Shown piece after piece: positions 24,839 to 32,807 of a stretch of DNA of 45,421 bases. Under the pieces are notes generated by a model, which was given only the letters and a program-made list of their open reading frames with translations, had not been told where the DNA came from and made no database searches. Position 1 is the first letter of the stretch; every line of letters starts with the position of its first letter. The position numbers and the translations under genes were made by a program. Origin of the DNA: SIG575 sp045632485. GTDB lineage: Bacteria > Bacillota > Clostridia > Oscillospirales > Acutalibacteraceae. The stretch covers positions 1-45,421 of the forward strand of contig JAZQWT010000100.1 of assembly GCA_045632485.1 (NCBI GenBank), in the 5' to 3' direction.

Positions 24839-24872
24839 AAGCTCTGTTTTTAAGAACAGAGCTTTATTTTTT
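24839..24872. terminator. Terminator behind tRNA-Arg
   Basis: AAGCTCTGTT (24839-24848) pairs with AACAGAGCTT (24855-24864), followed by TATTTTTT on the plus strand. On the minus strand it begins at the stop of the Rieske oxidoreductase, so it probably serves that gene too. Confidence 0.85.
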
Positions 24873-26162
24873 CATATCGTCTGTTGCAGGGTTGTTTATA
24901 AGTTCACCTTTTTCAGTAAATCTTGAGCCGTGGCAAGGGCAATCCCATGAATGTTCTTCTTTGTTATATTTAAGGGCACAGCCAAGATGGGGGCATCTTG
25001 GAACAGTCGGAGTAATAATTCCCAGAACAGAATGAAATATATTTGAAAAAAGTTTAGGATGAAAAACCGAACGTGCAGGAGAAAAAACGTCAGCATAAGG
25101 ATTTTTCTTATCTGTTACCATATCACTTAAAATTTCTGCTGCAGCCATTGAAGAAGTCATACCCCATTTATTAAAACCTGTAGCTACATAAATATCTTCA
25201 GAAAATTTTGAGTATTTTCCGATGTAAGGGATATTATCAAGGCTTATGCAGTCCTGGGTGGCAAAACGGTACTCAATTTCAGCATCAGGATAGTTGTTTC
25301 TGCAGAAATTCTCTGCAACTTTATATCCTCCACCTTTCTGTCCCGTTCTGTGGTCGCCTGCACCGATGAGAAGATAATTTTTATAATTTCTGAAAGAAAA
25401 ACCGTTTTCTTTATCTTCAAGATACATTCCGTTCACGTCGGGAGTATTTTTTGCAGCAATAACATAGGAACGGTGCTGATATAATTTCAAAGGATATGCT
25501 CCGTGTTTGTTTATTATGGGAAAATGTGTTGCAATAATTATTTTTTCTGCAGTTACACTACCGCAGGAACAACGAACTTTTTTCGGCAAGAACTCAATAA
25601 CCTTTGAATTTTCATATATTTTAAGTCCTTTTGCAACAGAAAATATAAATTCAAGAGGATGAAACTGTGCCTGTCCACTCACTTTTACTGCTGCGATGCA
25701 CTCCACCGGTAACGGAAGATCTGAAACAAGCTGCGCCTGAACACCCAGTTTTTCATATGCCCTTATTTCATTTTCTATTTTTTTGCGGTCTGTTGATGAA
25801 TAAATATATGCATCTCTTTCCTGAAAACTACATGGGAAAGTTTCTGACATTTTTCTGATTTTTTCAAGCGCTTTTCTGTTTGCTGTAAGATATTGATATG
25901 CTTTTTCCTCGCCTTTACTTTTTATAAGTTTATCGTAAATAATGCCGTGCTGAAAAGTTATTTTTGCAGTAGTGTTACAGCTTACTCCCGAGCCGATATT
26001 TTTTGCTTCGAGAAGTATGCAGTCAACACCTCTGTCAGTAAGTTCTCTAAGACATAAAAGTCCTGCAAGTCCTCCACCCACGATTACCACATCTGTTTTT
26101 AAATCTTCATGAAGTTCAGGAAATTTTATGCTTTTTGCAGTAGCACTCCACAATGAATTCAA
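24864..26162 (-). CDS. FAD-dependent oxidoreductase (DAO family) with C-terminal Rieske [2Fe-2S] domain
   Basis: A DAO-type flavoprotein of about 432 residues with an appended Rieske domain. The FAD-binding dinucleotide motif is VVIVGGGLAGLLCLRELTD near 25-45, and the late flavin motif is YVATGFNKWGMTSSMAAAEIL. The Rieske cluster ligands are C-P-H near 391 and C-P-C-H near 409, 15 residues apart (CPHLGC, then CPCHGSRF). Similar fusions are annotated as glycine/amine-type oxidases with a Rieske domain; the substrate is unknown. Start: AGAGGTGAT sits just before TTG 26162 (MNSLWSATA); an ATG at 26183 and a TTG at 26192 are weaker alternatives. Confidence 0.9.
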   Translation of the reverse strand: MNSLWSATAKSIKFPELHEDLKTDVVIVGGGLAGLLCLRELTDRGVDCILLEAKNIGSGVSCNTTAKITFQHGIIYDKLIKSKGEEKAYQYLTANRKALEKIRKMSETFPCSFQERDAYIYSSTDRKKIENEIRAYEKLGVQAQLVSDLPLPVECIAAVKVSGQAQFHPLEFIFSVAKGLKIYENSKVIEFLPKKVRCSCGSVTAEKIIIATHFPIINKHGAYPLKLYQHRSYVIAAKNTPDVNGMYLEDKENGFSFRNYKNYLLIGAGDHRTGQKGGGYKVAENFCRNNYPDAEIEYRFATQDCISLDNIPYIGKYSKFSEDIYVATGFNKWGMTSSMAAAEILSDMVTDKKNPYADVFSPARSVFHPKLFSNIFHSVLGIITPTVPRCPHLGCALKYNKEEHSWDCPCHGSRFTEKGELINNPATDDMKK

Positions 26163-26235
26163 AAAAATCACCTCTGAATTCATTTTGCTCAATTTTCTTG
26201 CAATAATCAGAGCTTTTACTTCTTAACTTAAAATC

Positions 26236-26264
26236 TTGCTTTTTTATTTTTTCATTGTTATAAT
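26236..26264 (+). promoter_or_regulatory. Promoter of the 115-residue unknown gene
   Basis: TTGCTT (26236-26241), 17 bases, TATAAT (26259-26264). The transcript would start about 17 bases before the ATG, leaving just the ribosome binding site. Confidence 0.65.
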
Positions 26265-26288
26265 AAAATCAGAGAAGGTGTATTGCTT

Positions 26289-26636
26289 ATGAAATTATTC
26301 AGGAAAGAAGAACAGAAAATACCTGACGGAAAATACAGAATTATCAAGATCGGAAAAGAAGCTCTGACGGAGTTTATATATGATTCAATTAATGAAAATG
26401 TAAAAGCATTTTTTGATATAAGTGATGAAACTTCAATTGTAAAATGCTACGATATAGATTGGGAAAAAGGTGAACTTCTCTGTATTGTGAGAAATGAATA
26501 TGAAGAAAATGAACATCTTCAATTTTATTTTGATACAGATGAGCTTTTAAAAAAGCTTGGAAATACAGCCACCACATTATACACAGACGAAAAGAGATAC
26601 ATTGAATTAACAAAAGACGAAATTGAAAAAATGTGA
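26289..26636 (+). CDS. Small acidic protein of unknown function
   Basis: A protein of 115 residues beginning MKLFRKEEQKIPDGKYRI. I do not recognise a family. It is soluble, rich in Glu, Asp and Lys, without signal peptide, membrane segment or cysteine pair beyond two isolated Cys. The alternating hydrophobic stretches (KGELLCIVRNEY, HLQFYFDTDELLKKL) suggest a small alpha/beta fold. AGAAGGTG lies 8 bases before the ATG at 26289; the TTG at 26283 is too close to it. It is followed 23 bp later by the sialidase-like gene, probably on the same transcript. Confidence 0.75.
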   Translation: MKLFRKEEQKIPDGKYRIIKIGKEALTEFIYDSINENVKAFFDISDETSIVKCYDIDWEKGELLCIVRNEYEENEHLQFYFDTDELLKKLGNTATTLYTDEKRYIELTKDEIEKM

Positions 26637-26659
26637 TTCAGAAACAAGAGGTGAATATT

Positions 26660-27709
26660 ATGAACATAAAACTTATCGGCAAACCTAAAATTATTATGTC
26701 AAACCCTGACAGTAAACATAACTATTTCGGATGGCCTACTGTAGCAAAACTTAAAGACGGCAAAATTGCTGTAGGTGCGTCAGGTTTCAGACTTGAGCAC
26801 GTTTGTCCTTTCGGAAAGGGCGTAATTTCATACAGCTTTGATAACGGCGAAACCTACACAAAACCTGCGCCTGTTATTGATACACCCCTTGATGACCGCG
26901 ATGTCGGTATCTGCACTTTCGGTGACAGAGGAGTTATTGTTACTTCTTTCAACAATTCAGCACAGATGCAGAGAGATTACAATAAAGAGAACGAATATGT
27001 GCAAAGATATCTTGACACAATCACAGCGGAAGACGAAGAAAAATATTTAGGTGCAACTTTCCGTGTCAGTTACGATAACGGTATTACTTTCGGAAAAATT
27101 ATGCATTCGCCCGTTACTTCTCCACACGGTCCGAAAGAGCTTCGTGACGGCACAATTCTGTGGGTGGGAAATAATTTCTTCAATGTTGAAGCTGGACTTG
27201 AAGTTGTGAAACTGAATCCTGAAACAGGAGAAGCAGAATACATAAGTAAAATTACAATTGATGATGAAAATATTTTTATCAATGAACCAAACATACTTGA
27301 ACTTCCTGACGGAAGACTAATCTGTCACACAAGAGCAGAGAACGATAATGTGTTTACAATTTATCAGTGTTTTTCTTCCGATGGGGGCAGGACATGGACA
27401 AAGCCTGAAAGGCTTCTTGGTGAAACTGATGGTGCACCGCCACATCTTTTCTTACATTCATCAGGTACACTTATCTGCACTTACGGCAGAAGAAAATACC
27501 CTTACGGAATTATGGCAATGATAAGCACAGACAACGGCAAAACGTGGGAAAAAGATTTAAGAATTTATGAGAGTAAGTTTGACGAAGATGATTTAGGTTA
27601 TCCTTCGACAATAGAACTTTCAGACGGCTCAATGATTACTGTTTTCTATGCACCTGCTTCAGAAGACAGCCATTGCGAAATTTTCCAGCAGAAGTGGACT
27701 CTTGAATAA
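26660..27709 (+). CDS. Sialidase-fold (BNR/Asp-box) protein, cytoplasmic
   Basis: A six-bladed beta-propeller candidate of 349 residues with four Asp-boxes: SFDNGETY (near 59), SYDNGITF (136), SSDGGRTW (239) and STDNGKTW (289). GPKELRDGTILWVGN and NEPNILELPDGRLICHTR fit the exo-sialidase/neuraminidase-like superfamily. No signal peptide is present, so it would act inside the cell or is not a classical secreted sialidase. The canonical triple-arginine pocket cannot be confirmed by eye. AAGAGGTG lies before the ATG at 26660. No sialic-acid catabolic genes (nanA, nanE, nanK) are nearby. Confidence 0.8.
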   Translation: MNIKLIGKPKIIMSNPDSKHNYFGWPTVAKLKDGKIAVGASGFRLEHVCPFGKGVISYSFDNGETYTKPAPVIDTPLDDRDVGICTFGDRGVIVTSFNNSAQMQRDYNKENEYVQRYLDTITAEDEEKYLGATFRVSYDNGITFGKIMHSPVTSPHGPKELRDGTILWVGNNFFNVEAGLEVVKLNPETGEAEYISKITIDDENIFINEPNILELPDGRLICHTRAENDNVFTIYQCFSSDGGRTWTKPERLLGETDGAPPHLFLHSSGTLICTYGRRKYPYGIMAMISTDNGKTWEKDLRIYESKFDEDDLGYPSTIELSDGSMITVFYAPASEDSHCEIFQQKWTLE

Positions 27710-27769
27710 AACAATTTTATTAATTAGTTTAATTAAAAATAAATAATAATTAAATACAGGGCTGTTTTA

Positions 27770-27799
27770 TTGACAGTGTACCGTTATATGTTGTAAAAT
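27770..27799 (+). promoter_or_regulatory. Promoter of the 30-residue peptide gene
   Basis: A perfect TTGACA (27770-27775), an 18-base spacer, and TAAAAT (27794-27799). Together with the downstream terminator it defines a transcript of about 180 bases. The preceding 27710-27769 is AT-only filler with no gene. Confidence 0.75.
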
Positions 27800-27861
27800 A
27801 ATTGTAGGGAAGCAATTCCTCGGATTCACCGGATTTTTTATTAAAAGAAAGGAAAATAAAA

Positions 27862-27954
27862 ATGTTAGCAATAATTGCAATGTTAAGCGATATTCCTCTT
27901 TATATTTCTGCAATCTTTGAAAGATTAGTTGAGGTTATCGGACAGTTGTTCTGA
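27862..27954 (+). CDS. 30-residue hydrophobic/amphipathic peptide, monocistronic
   Basis: The frame reads MLAIIAMLSDIPLYISAI, then FERLVEVIGQLF and stop. GAAAGGAAAATAAAA precedes the ATG, a good ribosome binding site. It has its own near-consensus promoter 60-90 bases upstream and a strong intrinsic terminator 9 bases downstream, so it is a complete gene too short for routine calling. It has a hydrophobic N-half and an amphipathic C-half with few charges (D10, E20, R21, E24). Candidates are a type I toxin-like membrane peptide, a leaderless bacteriocin or signalling peptide, or a structured RNA with a chance frame. No family is recognised. Confidence 0.6.
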   Translation: MLAIIAMLSDIPLYISAIFERLVEVIGQLF

Positions 27955-27962
27955 TTCAGTGT

Positions 27963-27991
27963 GCCATCGGGTTTTCCCGATGGCTTTTTTT
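27963..27991 (+). terminator. Intrinsic terminator of the peptide gene
   Basis: GCCATCGGG (27963-27971) pairs with CCCGATGGC (27976-27984) around TTTT and is followed by seven T: a textbook terminator. Confidence 0.93.
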
Positions 27992-28031
27992 ACCGGATAA
28001 ATATCGAAAATAACCGAAGACATTAAGATAC

Positions 28032-28060
28032 TTGAAAAATTGTTTTTAAAGCTGTAACAT
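28032..28060 (+). promoter_or_regulatory. Promoter of the LytTR-DUF3021 operon
   Basis: TTGAAA (28032-28037), 17 bases, TAACAT (28055-28060), just upstream of AAGGAGG and the GTG start. Confidence 0.55.
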
Positions 28061-28083
28061 TATTTTGCAAGGAGGGAACATGA

Positions 28084-28515
28084 GTGAAATTAAAAATTTT
28101 TATCGATAAAAATCACGAAGAGGAAGTAATAATTTATGCTCACGAAAAATCAGATTTAATAAAGGAAATTGAAGAGCTTGTATGCGAAAATAATTTTGAT
28201 ATTATCGGTTTTTCAGACAAGGAAGGTATGAAGCTTAACCTGAATGAAGTTTATTGTTTTATAGTTGAAAGCAATAAGCTTTATGCGATGTGCGAAAAAG
28301 AAAAATATTTCCTTAAAACGAGGCTTTATAAAATTGAAGAAAATCTTAGTGAAAATTTCGTGAAAATAAATCAGTCCTGCATTGCAAATATCAGAAAAAT
28401 AAAAAAGTTTGATGCATCAATATCAGGCACACTGACAGTAACTTTCAAAAACAATTATGTAGACTATGTTTCAAGAAGAAACGTCAAAAAAGTCAAAGAA
28501 AGGTTAGGTATTTAA
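28084..28515 (+). CDS. LytTR-domain DNA-binding regulator
   Basis: A protein of 143 residues without a receiver domain. The C-terminal LytTR domain is clear: EVYCFIVESNKLYAMCEKEKYFL, shown as VYCFIVESNKLYAM, then LSENFVKINQSCIANIRKI and YVDYVSRRNVKKVKERLGI, the typical FVRCHRSYIVNL-like and SRRYxxxL-like segments. The start is GTG 28084, 8 bases after GGAGG; an ATG at 28080 opens a 9-codon frame that stops at once and is not the gene. One base separates it from a DUF3021 membrane protein, a known pairing in which the membrane protein tunes the regulator. The operon is likely autoregulated. Confidence 0.88.
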   Translation: MKLKIFIDKNHEEEVIIYAHEKSDLIKEIEELVCENNFDIIGFSDKEGMKLNLNEVYCFIVESNKLYAMCEKEKYFLKTRLYKIEENLSENFVKINQSCIANIRKIKKFDASISGTLTVTFKNNYVDYVSRRNVKKVKERLGI

Positions 28516-28516
28516 A

Positions 28517-28930
28517 ATGAATAAATATGTTAAAGAATTTTTTCACCGAGGTCTTATTTTCGGCGGATTCGGTCCTGTAATTTTAGGGATTATTTATGCA
28601 ATAATTGAAAGAGTAAATGTGGATTTTTCATTGAACGGAACGGAAATGCTTCTTGCAATAGTTTCAATTTATATTCTTGCTTTTCTGCAAGCAGGTGCAA
28701 CCGTTTTCAATCAGATTGAGGATTGGCCTGTTGCAAAATCTCTCATTTGCCATTTTGCAACTCTTTATTGTGCCTACATTTCCTGCTATCTTCTTAATAC
28801 GTGGATTCCCTTCAAAAAAGAGGTAATATTTATTTTCACGGGAATTTTTGTTGCAGGATATTTCTTAATCTGGGGAATAGTTTTCTTTGCAGTAAAAGCA
28901 ACAAGCAAAAAAATGAATAAGAAATTGTAA
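28517..28930 (+). CDS. DUF3021 four-helix membrane protein (LytTR partner)
   Basis: A protein of 137 residues with four predicted membrane segments: GFGPVILGIIYAII, MLLAIVSIYILAFLQAG, LICHFATLYCAYISCYLL and VIFIFTGIFVAGYFLIWG. The family is found next to stand-alone LytTR regulators and is thought to hold the regulator in check. The ATG directly follows the regulator's stop, so translation is coupled. The C-terminus is basic (KATSKKMNKKL) and would be cytoplasmic. Confidence 0.85.
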   Translation: MNKYVKEFFHRGLIFGGFGPVILGIIYAIIERVNVDFSLNGTEMLLAIVSIYILAFLQAGATVFNQIEDWPVAKSLICHFATLYCAYISCYLLNTWIPFKKEVIFIFTGIFVAGYFLIWGIVFFAVKATSKKMNKKL

Positions 28931-28939
28931 TTAAACCAA

Positions 28940-28968
28940 AAAAAGAAACTTGCAGATTTCTCTGCAAG
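28940..28968 (-). terminator. Terminator of nifJ
   Basis: On the minus strand CTTGCAGA, loop GAAA, TCTGCAAG (28968-28949), then TTTCTTTTTTT. The stable GNRA-type loop and U tract fit an intrinsic terminator. Confidence 0.85.
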
Positions 28969-29004
28969 GTGCCGTTTTATTTATGCTATTTAATCTGTTT
29001 AAAA

Positions 29005-32000
29005 TTATTCAGCATCGGGAGCATAGAGAGCCTGAAGACGAACGAGGTGATCGTATCTCTTCATTGCTGTTTCTTCTGCAAGAGCGAAGAGGCTAGCAGC
29101 TCTATCCGGGAATGCATTAAGAAGAGAAGCATAACGGCTTTCTGACTTAATGAAGTCCTGATAACCCGGTGTGGGTTCTTTGCTGTCAAGGATGAAGGGA
29201 TTCTTTCCTTCTTCTTTGAGTGCGGGGTTGTATCTGAAGAGGTTCCAGTAACCGCAGTCAACAGCTTTCTTCATTTCTGACTGGCAGTTCATCATGCCGC
29301 CGCCTTTGATACCGTGCATTTCGCAAGGAGCGTAGCAGATGATGATTGAAGGACCGTTGTAAGCTTCAGCTTCTTTGATTGCTTTAAGTGTCTGGTTGTT
29401 GTCAGCACCCATAGCGATCTGTGCAACGTAAACGTAGCCGTAGCTCATAGCGATTTCAGAAAGGCTCTTCTTAGCAACTGCTTTACCTGAAGCTGCGAAC
29501 TGTGCAACCTGGCCAATGTTAGATGCTTTGGAAGCCTGACCGCCTGTATTTGAGTAAACTTCTGTATCGAATACCATGATGTTTACATCTTCGTGAGCAG
29601 CAAGAACATGGTCAACACCGCCGAAGCCGATATCGTATGCCCAACCGTCACCACCGAAGATCCATACAGATTTCTTAGAAAGGAAATCTTTGTTTTCGAG
29701 GATTGATGCGCAGAGGTCGCAACCTTCAACTTTTTCAAGTTCAGCTACGAGAGCATCTGTAGCAGCACCGTTCTTTTCGCCGTCGTTTGCTGTTGCAAGG
29801 TAAGCGTCTGCAGCTGCTTTGAGTTCTGCTGATGCTTTATCTGATGCAGCGATTTCTTCAACCTTAGCGATGAGGCTGTCACGGATTGCTTTCTGGCCGA
29901 GGAACATACCATAGCCGTGTTCTGCGTTATCTTCGAAGAGTGAGTTAGCCCAAGCAGGACCCTGACCCTTAGCATTTGTTGTGTAGGGAGATGTTGCTGC
30001 AGGACCACCCCAGATTGATGAACAACCTGTTGCGTTAGAGATATACATTCTGTCGCCGAAGAGCTGTGTTACGAGACGAGCATAAGCTGTTTCTGCACAA
30101 CCTGCGCATGAGCCTGAGAACTCGAGGAGAGGTTTCTTGTACTGGCTAGCTACAACGTTCATATTAGCAGTTGTTTCTGCTTTTTCTGTAACGTTAGCTA
30201 CGCAGTAATCAAATACCTGCTGTTCTGCTTCCTGGCTTTCGCGAGCAACCATTTTAAGTGAATTTGTGGGACATACACCGATACATACGCCGCAACCCAT
30301 ACAATCCATGGGAGAAACAGCAAGTGTGTATGTGTAGTTTGTTTTAACAACGGGCTTGGGAGCTTTCTTCATGTTTGCGGGAGCAGCTGCAACTTCTTCT
30401 TCACTGAGAGCGAAGGGACGGATTGTAGCGTGAGGACAAACATAAGCACATTTATTACATTTAGCACATTTTTCGGGATCCCATTCAGGAACGAGAACTG
30501 CAACACCACGTTTTTCGTAAGCAGCTGCACCGTGTTCGAATGTACCGTCAGCGTGATCCATAAATGCTGAAACGGGAAGTGAGTCACCGTCCATAAGTGC
30601 GACGGGTTTCATGATACCGTCAACCATCTTAACGAGTTTAGCTTCGCCTTCTGATGCAACTGTTGCTGCGTCATCTGTTGCGTCTGCCCATGCAGCAGGA
30701 ACGTCGATTTTTGCGAATGCTGAAACACCTGCGTCGATAGCGTTGTGGTTCATGTCAACAACATCCTGACCTTTTTTGAGGTAAGATCTTGTTGCAGCGT
30801 CTTTCATATACTGAACAGCTTCTTCGATGGGCATAACTTTTGCAAGAGCAAAGAATGCAGCCTGAAGAATTGTGTTTGTACGTTTACCCATACCGATTTT
30901 TGCAGCAAGGTCAATAGCGTTAACAGTGTAAAGCTGAATGTTGTTCTTTGCAATGTAACGTTTTGCTTCTGCAGGCATGTGTTTGTCAAGTTCTTCTGCT
31001 GACCACTGGCAGTTGATAAGGAATACACCGCCGGGTTTAACGTCGTTAACCATCTTGTAACCCTTGATTACATATGAGGGGTTGTGGCAAGCAACGAAGT
31101 CAGCTTTGTTGATATAATAGGGGCTCTTGATGGGTTTGTCACCGAAACGAAGGTGAGAAACTGTGATACCGCCTGTTTTCTTTGAGTCATACTGGAAGTA
31201 AGCCTGAACATACTTGTCTGTATGGTCACCGATGATTTTGATTGAGTTCTTGTTAGCACCAACAGTACCGTCACCGCCAAGACCCCAGAATTTACATTCG
31301 ATTGTACCTTCTGCAGCTGTGTTGGGAGCTTCTGTTTCTGTAAGAGAAAGGTGTGTAACGTCGTCGTTGATACCGATTGTGAACTGTCTCTTTGATTCTG
31401 CCTTAGCAAGTTCGTCATAAATAGCGAAGATGCTTGAGGGAGGTGTGTCTTTTGAACCGAGACCGTAACGGCCGCCGATTACATCAGCTTTTCTGCCTTC
31501 AGCGTTAAGAGCAGCAACAACATCAAGGAAGAGAGGTTCACCAAGTGAGCCGGGTTCCTTTGTTCTGTCAAGAACTGCGATTTTCTTAACTGTTTCAGGG
31601 ATAGCTTCAACAAGCTTTTTAGCTGAGAAGGGTCTGTAAAGACGAACTTTAACAAGACCAACTTTTTCGCCTTTAGCTGTAAGGTAGTCGATAACTTCTT
31701 CAGCAACGTCACAGATTGAACCCATAGCAACGATGATGTTTTCTGCATCGGGAGCACCGTAGTAGTTGAAGAGTTTGTAATCTGTACCGAGTTTTGCGTT
31801 AACTTTATCCATGTATTCTTCTACGATTGCGGGAACTGCATCATAGTATTCGTTACATGCTTCACGATGCTGGAAGAAGATGTCACCATTTTCGTGAGAA
31901 CCACGCATTACGGGATGTTCGGGGTTAAGAGCACGTTTACGGAATGCGTTAACAGCATCCATATCGCACATTTCTTTAAGATCTTCATAATCCCAGATAG

Positions 32001-32550
32001 AAATCTTCTGGAGTTCATGAGATGTACGGAAACCGTCGAAGAAGTTGATAAAGGGAACACGGCTCTTGATTGTTGCAAGGTGAGCAACTGCACCGAGGTC
32101 CATAACTTCCTGTGTGTTAGTTTCTGCAAGCATTGCGAAACCTGTCTGACGGCAAGCATATACGTCTGAATGGTCGCCGAAAATGTTGAGAGCATGTGAT
32201 GCTACACAACGAGCTGAAACGTGGAAAACTGAGGGGAGAAGTTCACCAGCAATCTTATACATGTTGGGGATCATGAGAAGAAGACCCTGTGAAGCAGTAT
32301 AAGTTGTTGTAAGTGCACCTGCGTTAAGTGAACCGTGAACTGTACCTGCAGCACCTGCTTCAGACTGCATTTCTGCAACCTTAACTGTTGTGCCGAAGAT
32401 GTTTTTTACACCCTGTGCAGACCACTGGTCAACATAGTCAGCCATGGGGCTTGAGGGAGTGATGGGGTAAATACCGGCAACTTCTGTGAAAGCATATGAC
32501 ACATAAGCAGCAGCATTATTACCGTCCATTGTCTTGGTTTTTCTTGCCAT
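29005..32550 (-). CDS. nifJ: Pyruvate:ferredoxin (flavodoxin) oxidoreductase
   Basis: The single-chain enzyme of 1181 residues converts pyruvate and CoA to acetyl-CoA and CO2 with reduced ferredoxin, central to clostridial fermentation. Domain order is: N-terminal pyrimidine-binding domain (GIYPITPSSPMADYVDQWS), domain II/III (RLYRPFSAKKLVEAIP), two [4Fe-4S] motifs near 692-705 (CAKCNKCAYVC) and 746-760 (CMGCGVCIGVC), then the TPP domain with SGSCAGCAETAYARL near 815 and GGDGWAYDIGFGGVDHVL. AAGGAGG lies upstream of the ATG. Codons are more biased than in the neighbours, as expected for high expression. It is a single-gene transcript with its own promoter and terminator. Confidence 0.97.
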   Translation of the reverse strand: MARKTKTMDGNNAAAYVSYAFTEVAGIYPITPSSPMADYVDQWSAQGVKNIFGTTVKVAEMQSEAGAAGTVHGSLNAGALTTTYTASQGLLLMIPNMYKIAGELLPSVFHVSARCVASHALNIFGDHSDVYACRQTGFAMLAETNTQEVMDLGAVAHLATIKSRVPFINFFDGFRTSHELQKISIWDYEDLKEMCDMDAVNAFRKRALNPEHPVMRGSHENGDIFFQHREACNEYYDAVPAIVEEYMDKVNAKLGTDYKLFNYYGAPDAENIIVAMGSICDVAEEVIDYLTAKGEKVGLVKVRLYRPFSAKKLVEAIPETVKKIAVLDRTKEPGSLGEPLFLDVVAALNAEGRKADVIGGRYGLGSKDTPPSSIFAIYDELAKAESKRQFTIGINDDVTHLSLTETEAPNTAAEGTIECKFWGLGGDGTVGANKNSIKIIGDHTDKYVQAYFQYDSKKTGGITVSHLRFGDKPIKSPYYINKADFVACHNPSYVIKGYKMVNDVKPGGVFLINCQWSAEELDKHMPAEAKRYIAKNNIQLYTVNAIDLAAKIGMGKRTNTILQAAFFALAKVMPIEEAVQYMKDAATRSYLKKGQDVVDMNHNAIDAGVSAFAKIDVPAAWADATDDAATVASEGEAKLVKMVDGIMKPVALMDGDSLPVSAFMDHADGTFEHGAAAYEKRGVAVLVPEWDPEKCAKCNKCAYVCPHATIRPFALSEEEVAAAPANMKKAPKPVVKTNYTYTLAVSPMDCMGCGVCIGVCPTNSLKMVARESQEAEQQVFDYCVANVTEKAETTANMNVVASQYKKPLLEFSGSCAGCAETAYARLVTQLFGDRMYISNATGCSSIWGGPAATSPYTTNAKGQGPAWANSLFEDNAEHGYGMFLGQKAIRDSLIAKVEEIAASDKASAELKAAADAYLATANDGEKNGAATDALVAELEKVEGCDLCASILENKDFLSKKSVWIFGGDGWAYDIGFGGVDHVLAAHEDVNIMVFDTEVYSNTGGQASKASNIGQVAQFAASGKAVAKKSLSEIAMSYGYVYVAQIAMGADNNQTLKAIKEAEAYNGPSIIICYAPCEMHGIKGGGMMNCQSEMKKAVDCGYWNLFRYNPALKEEGKNPFILDSKEPTPGYQDFIKSESRYASLLNAFPDRAASLFALAEETAMKRYDHLVRLQALYAPDAE

Positions 32551-32622
32551 TATGAATTTCCTCCTTATTAAAATGGAAAATTAATAACTATAAATATATA
32601 CATATAATATATACCATTCGCA

Positions 32623-32651
32623 ATTATAACACTTTTCTACAAAAAAGTAAA
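32623..32651 (-). promoter_or_regulatory. nifJ promoter
   Basis: On the minus strand TTTACT (32651-32646), 17 bases, TATAAT (32628-32623), giving a leader of about 65 bases. Confidence 0.65.
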
Positions 32652-32751
32652 TAAGAAATTAAAGGGTTTTTCGCTATATTTTTTGGGTATTGTGACAAAT
32701 TTTTGACAATTTATTTCTAAAAGAGAAAAATATATGATTTTCAAAGTGTAG

Positions 32752-32780
32752 TTGACTATTTTATCATAAAATTGTATTAT
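32752..32780 (+). promoter_or_regulatory. Promoter of the glycoside operon
   Basis: TTGACT (32752-32757), 17 bases, TATTAT (32775-32780), about 28 bases before the TTG start at 32808. Confidence 0.65.
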
Positions 32781-32807
32781 AAAGAAGTAAAAAGGAGAGT
32801 GGGCACT

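Noticed and set aside
28080..28109. ATG upstream of the LytTR gene
   Set aside because: It opens a frame of just nine codons; the GTG at 28084 with the same ribosome binding site gives the full LytTR protein.
30745..31420. Long plus-strand and alternative-frame open frames inside nifJ, and many similar ones inside gyrA, hisS and glyS
   Set aside because: They are shadows of biased codon use in strongly supported genes and lack ribosome binding sites or family motifs.
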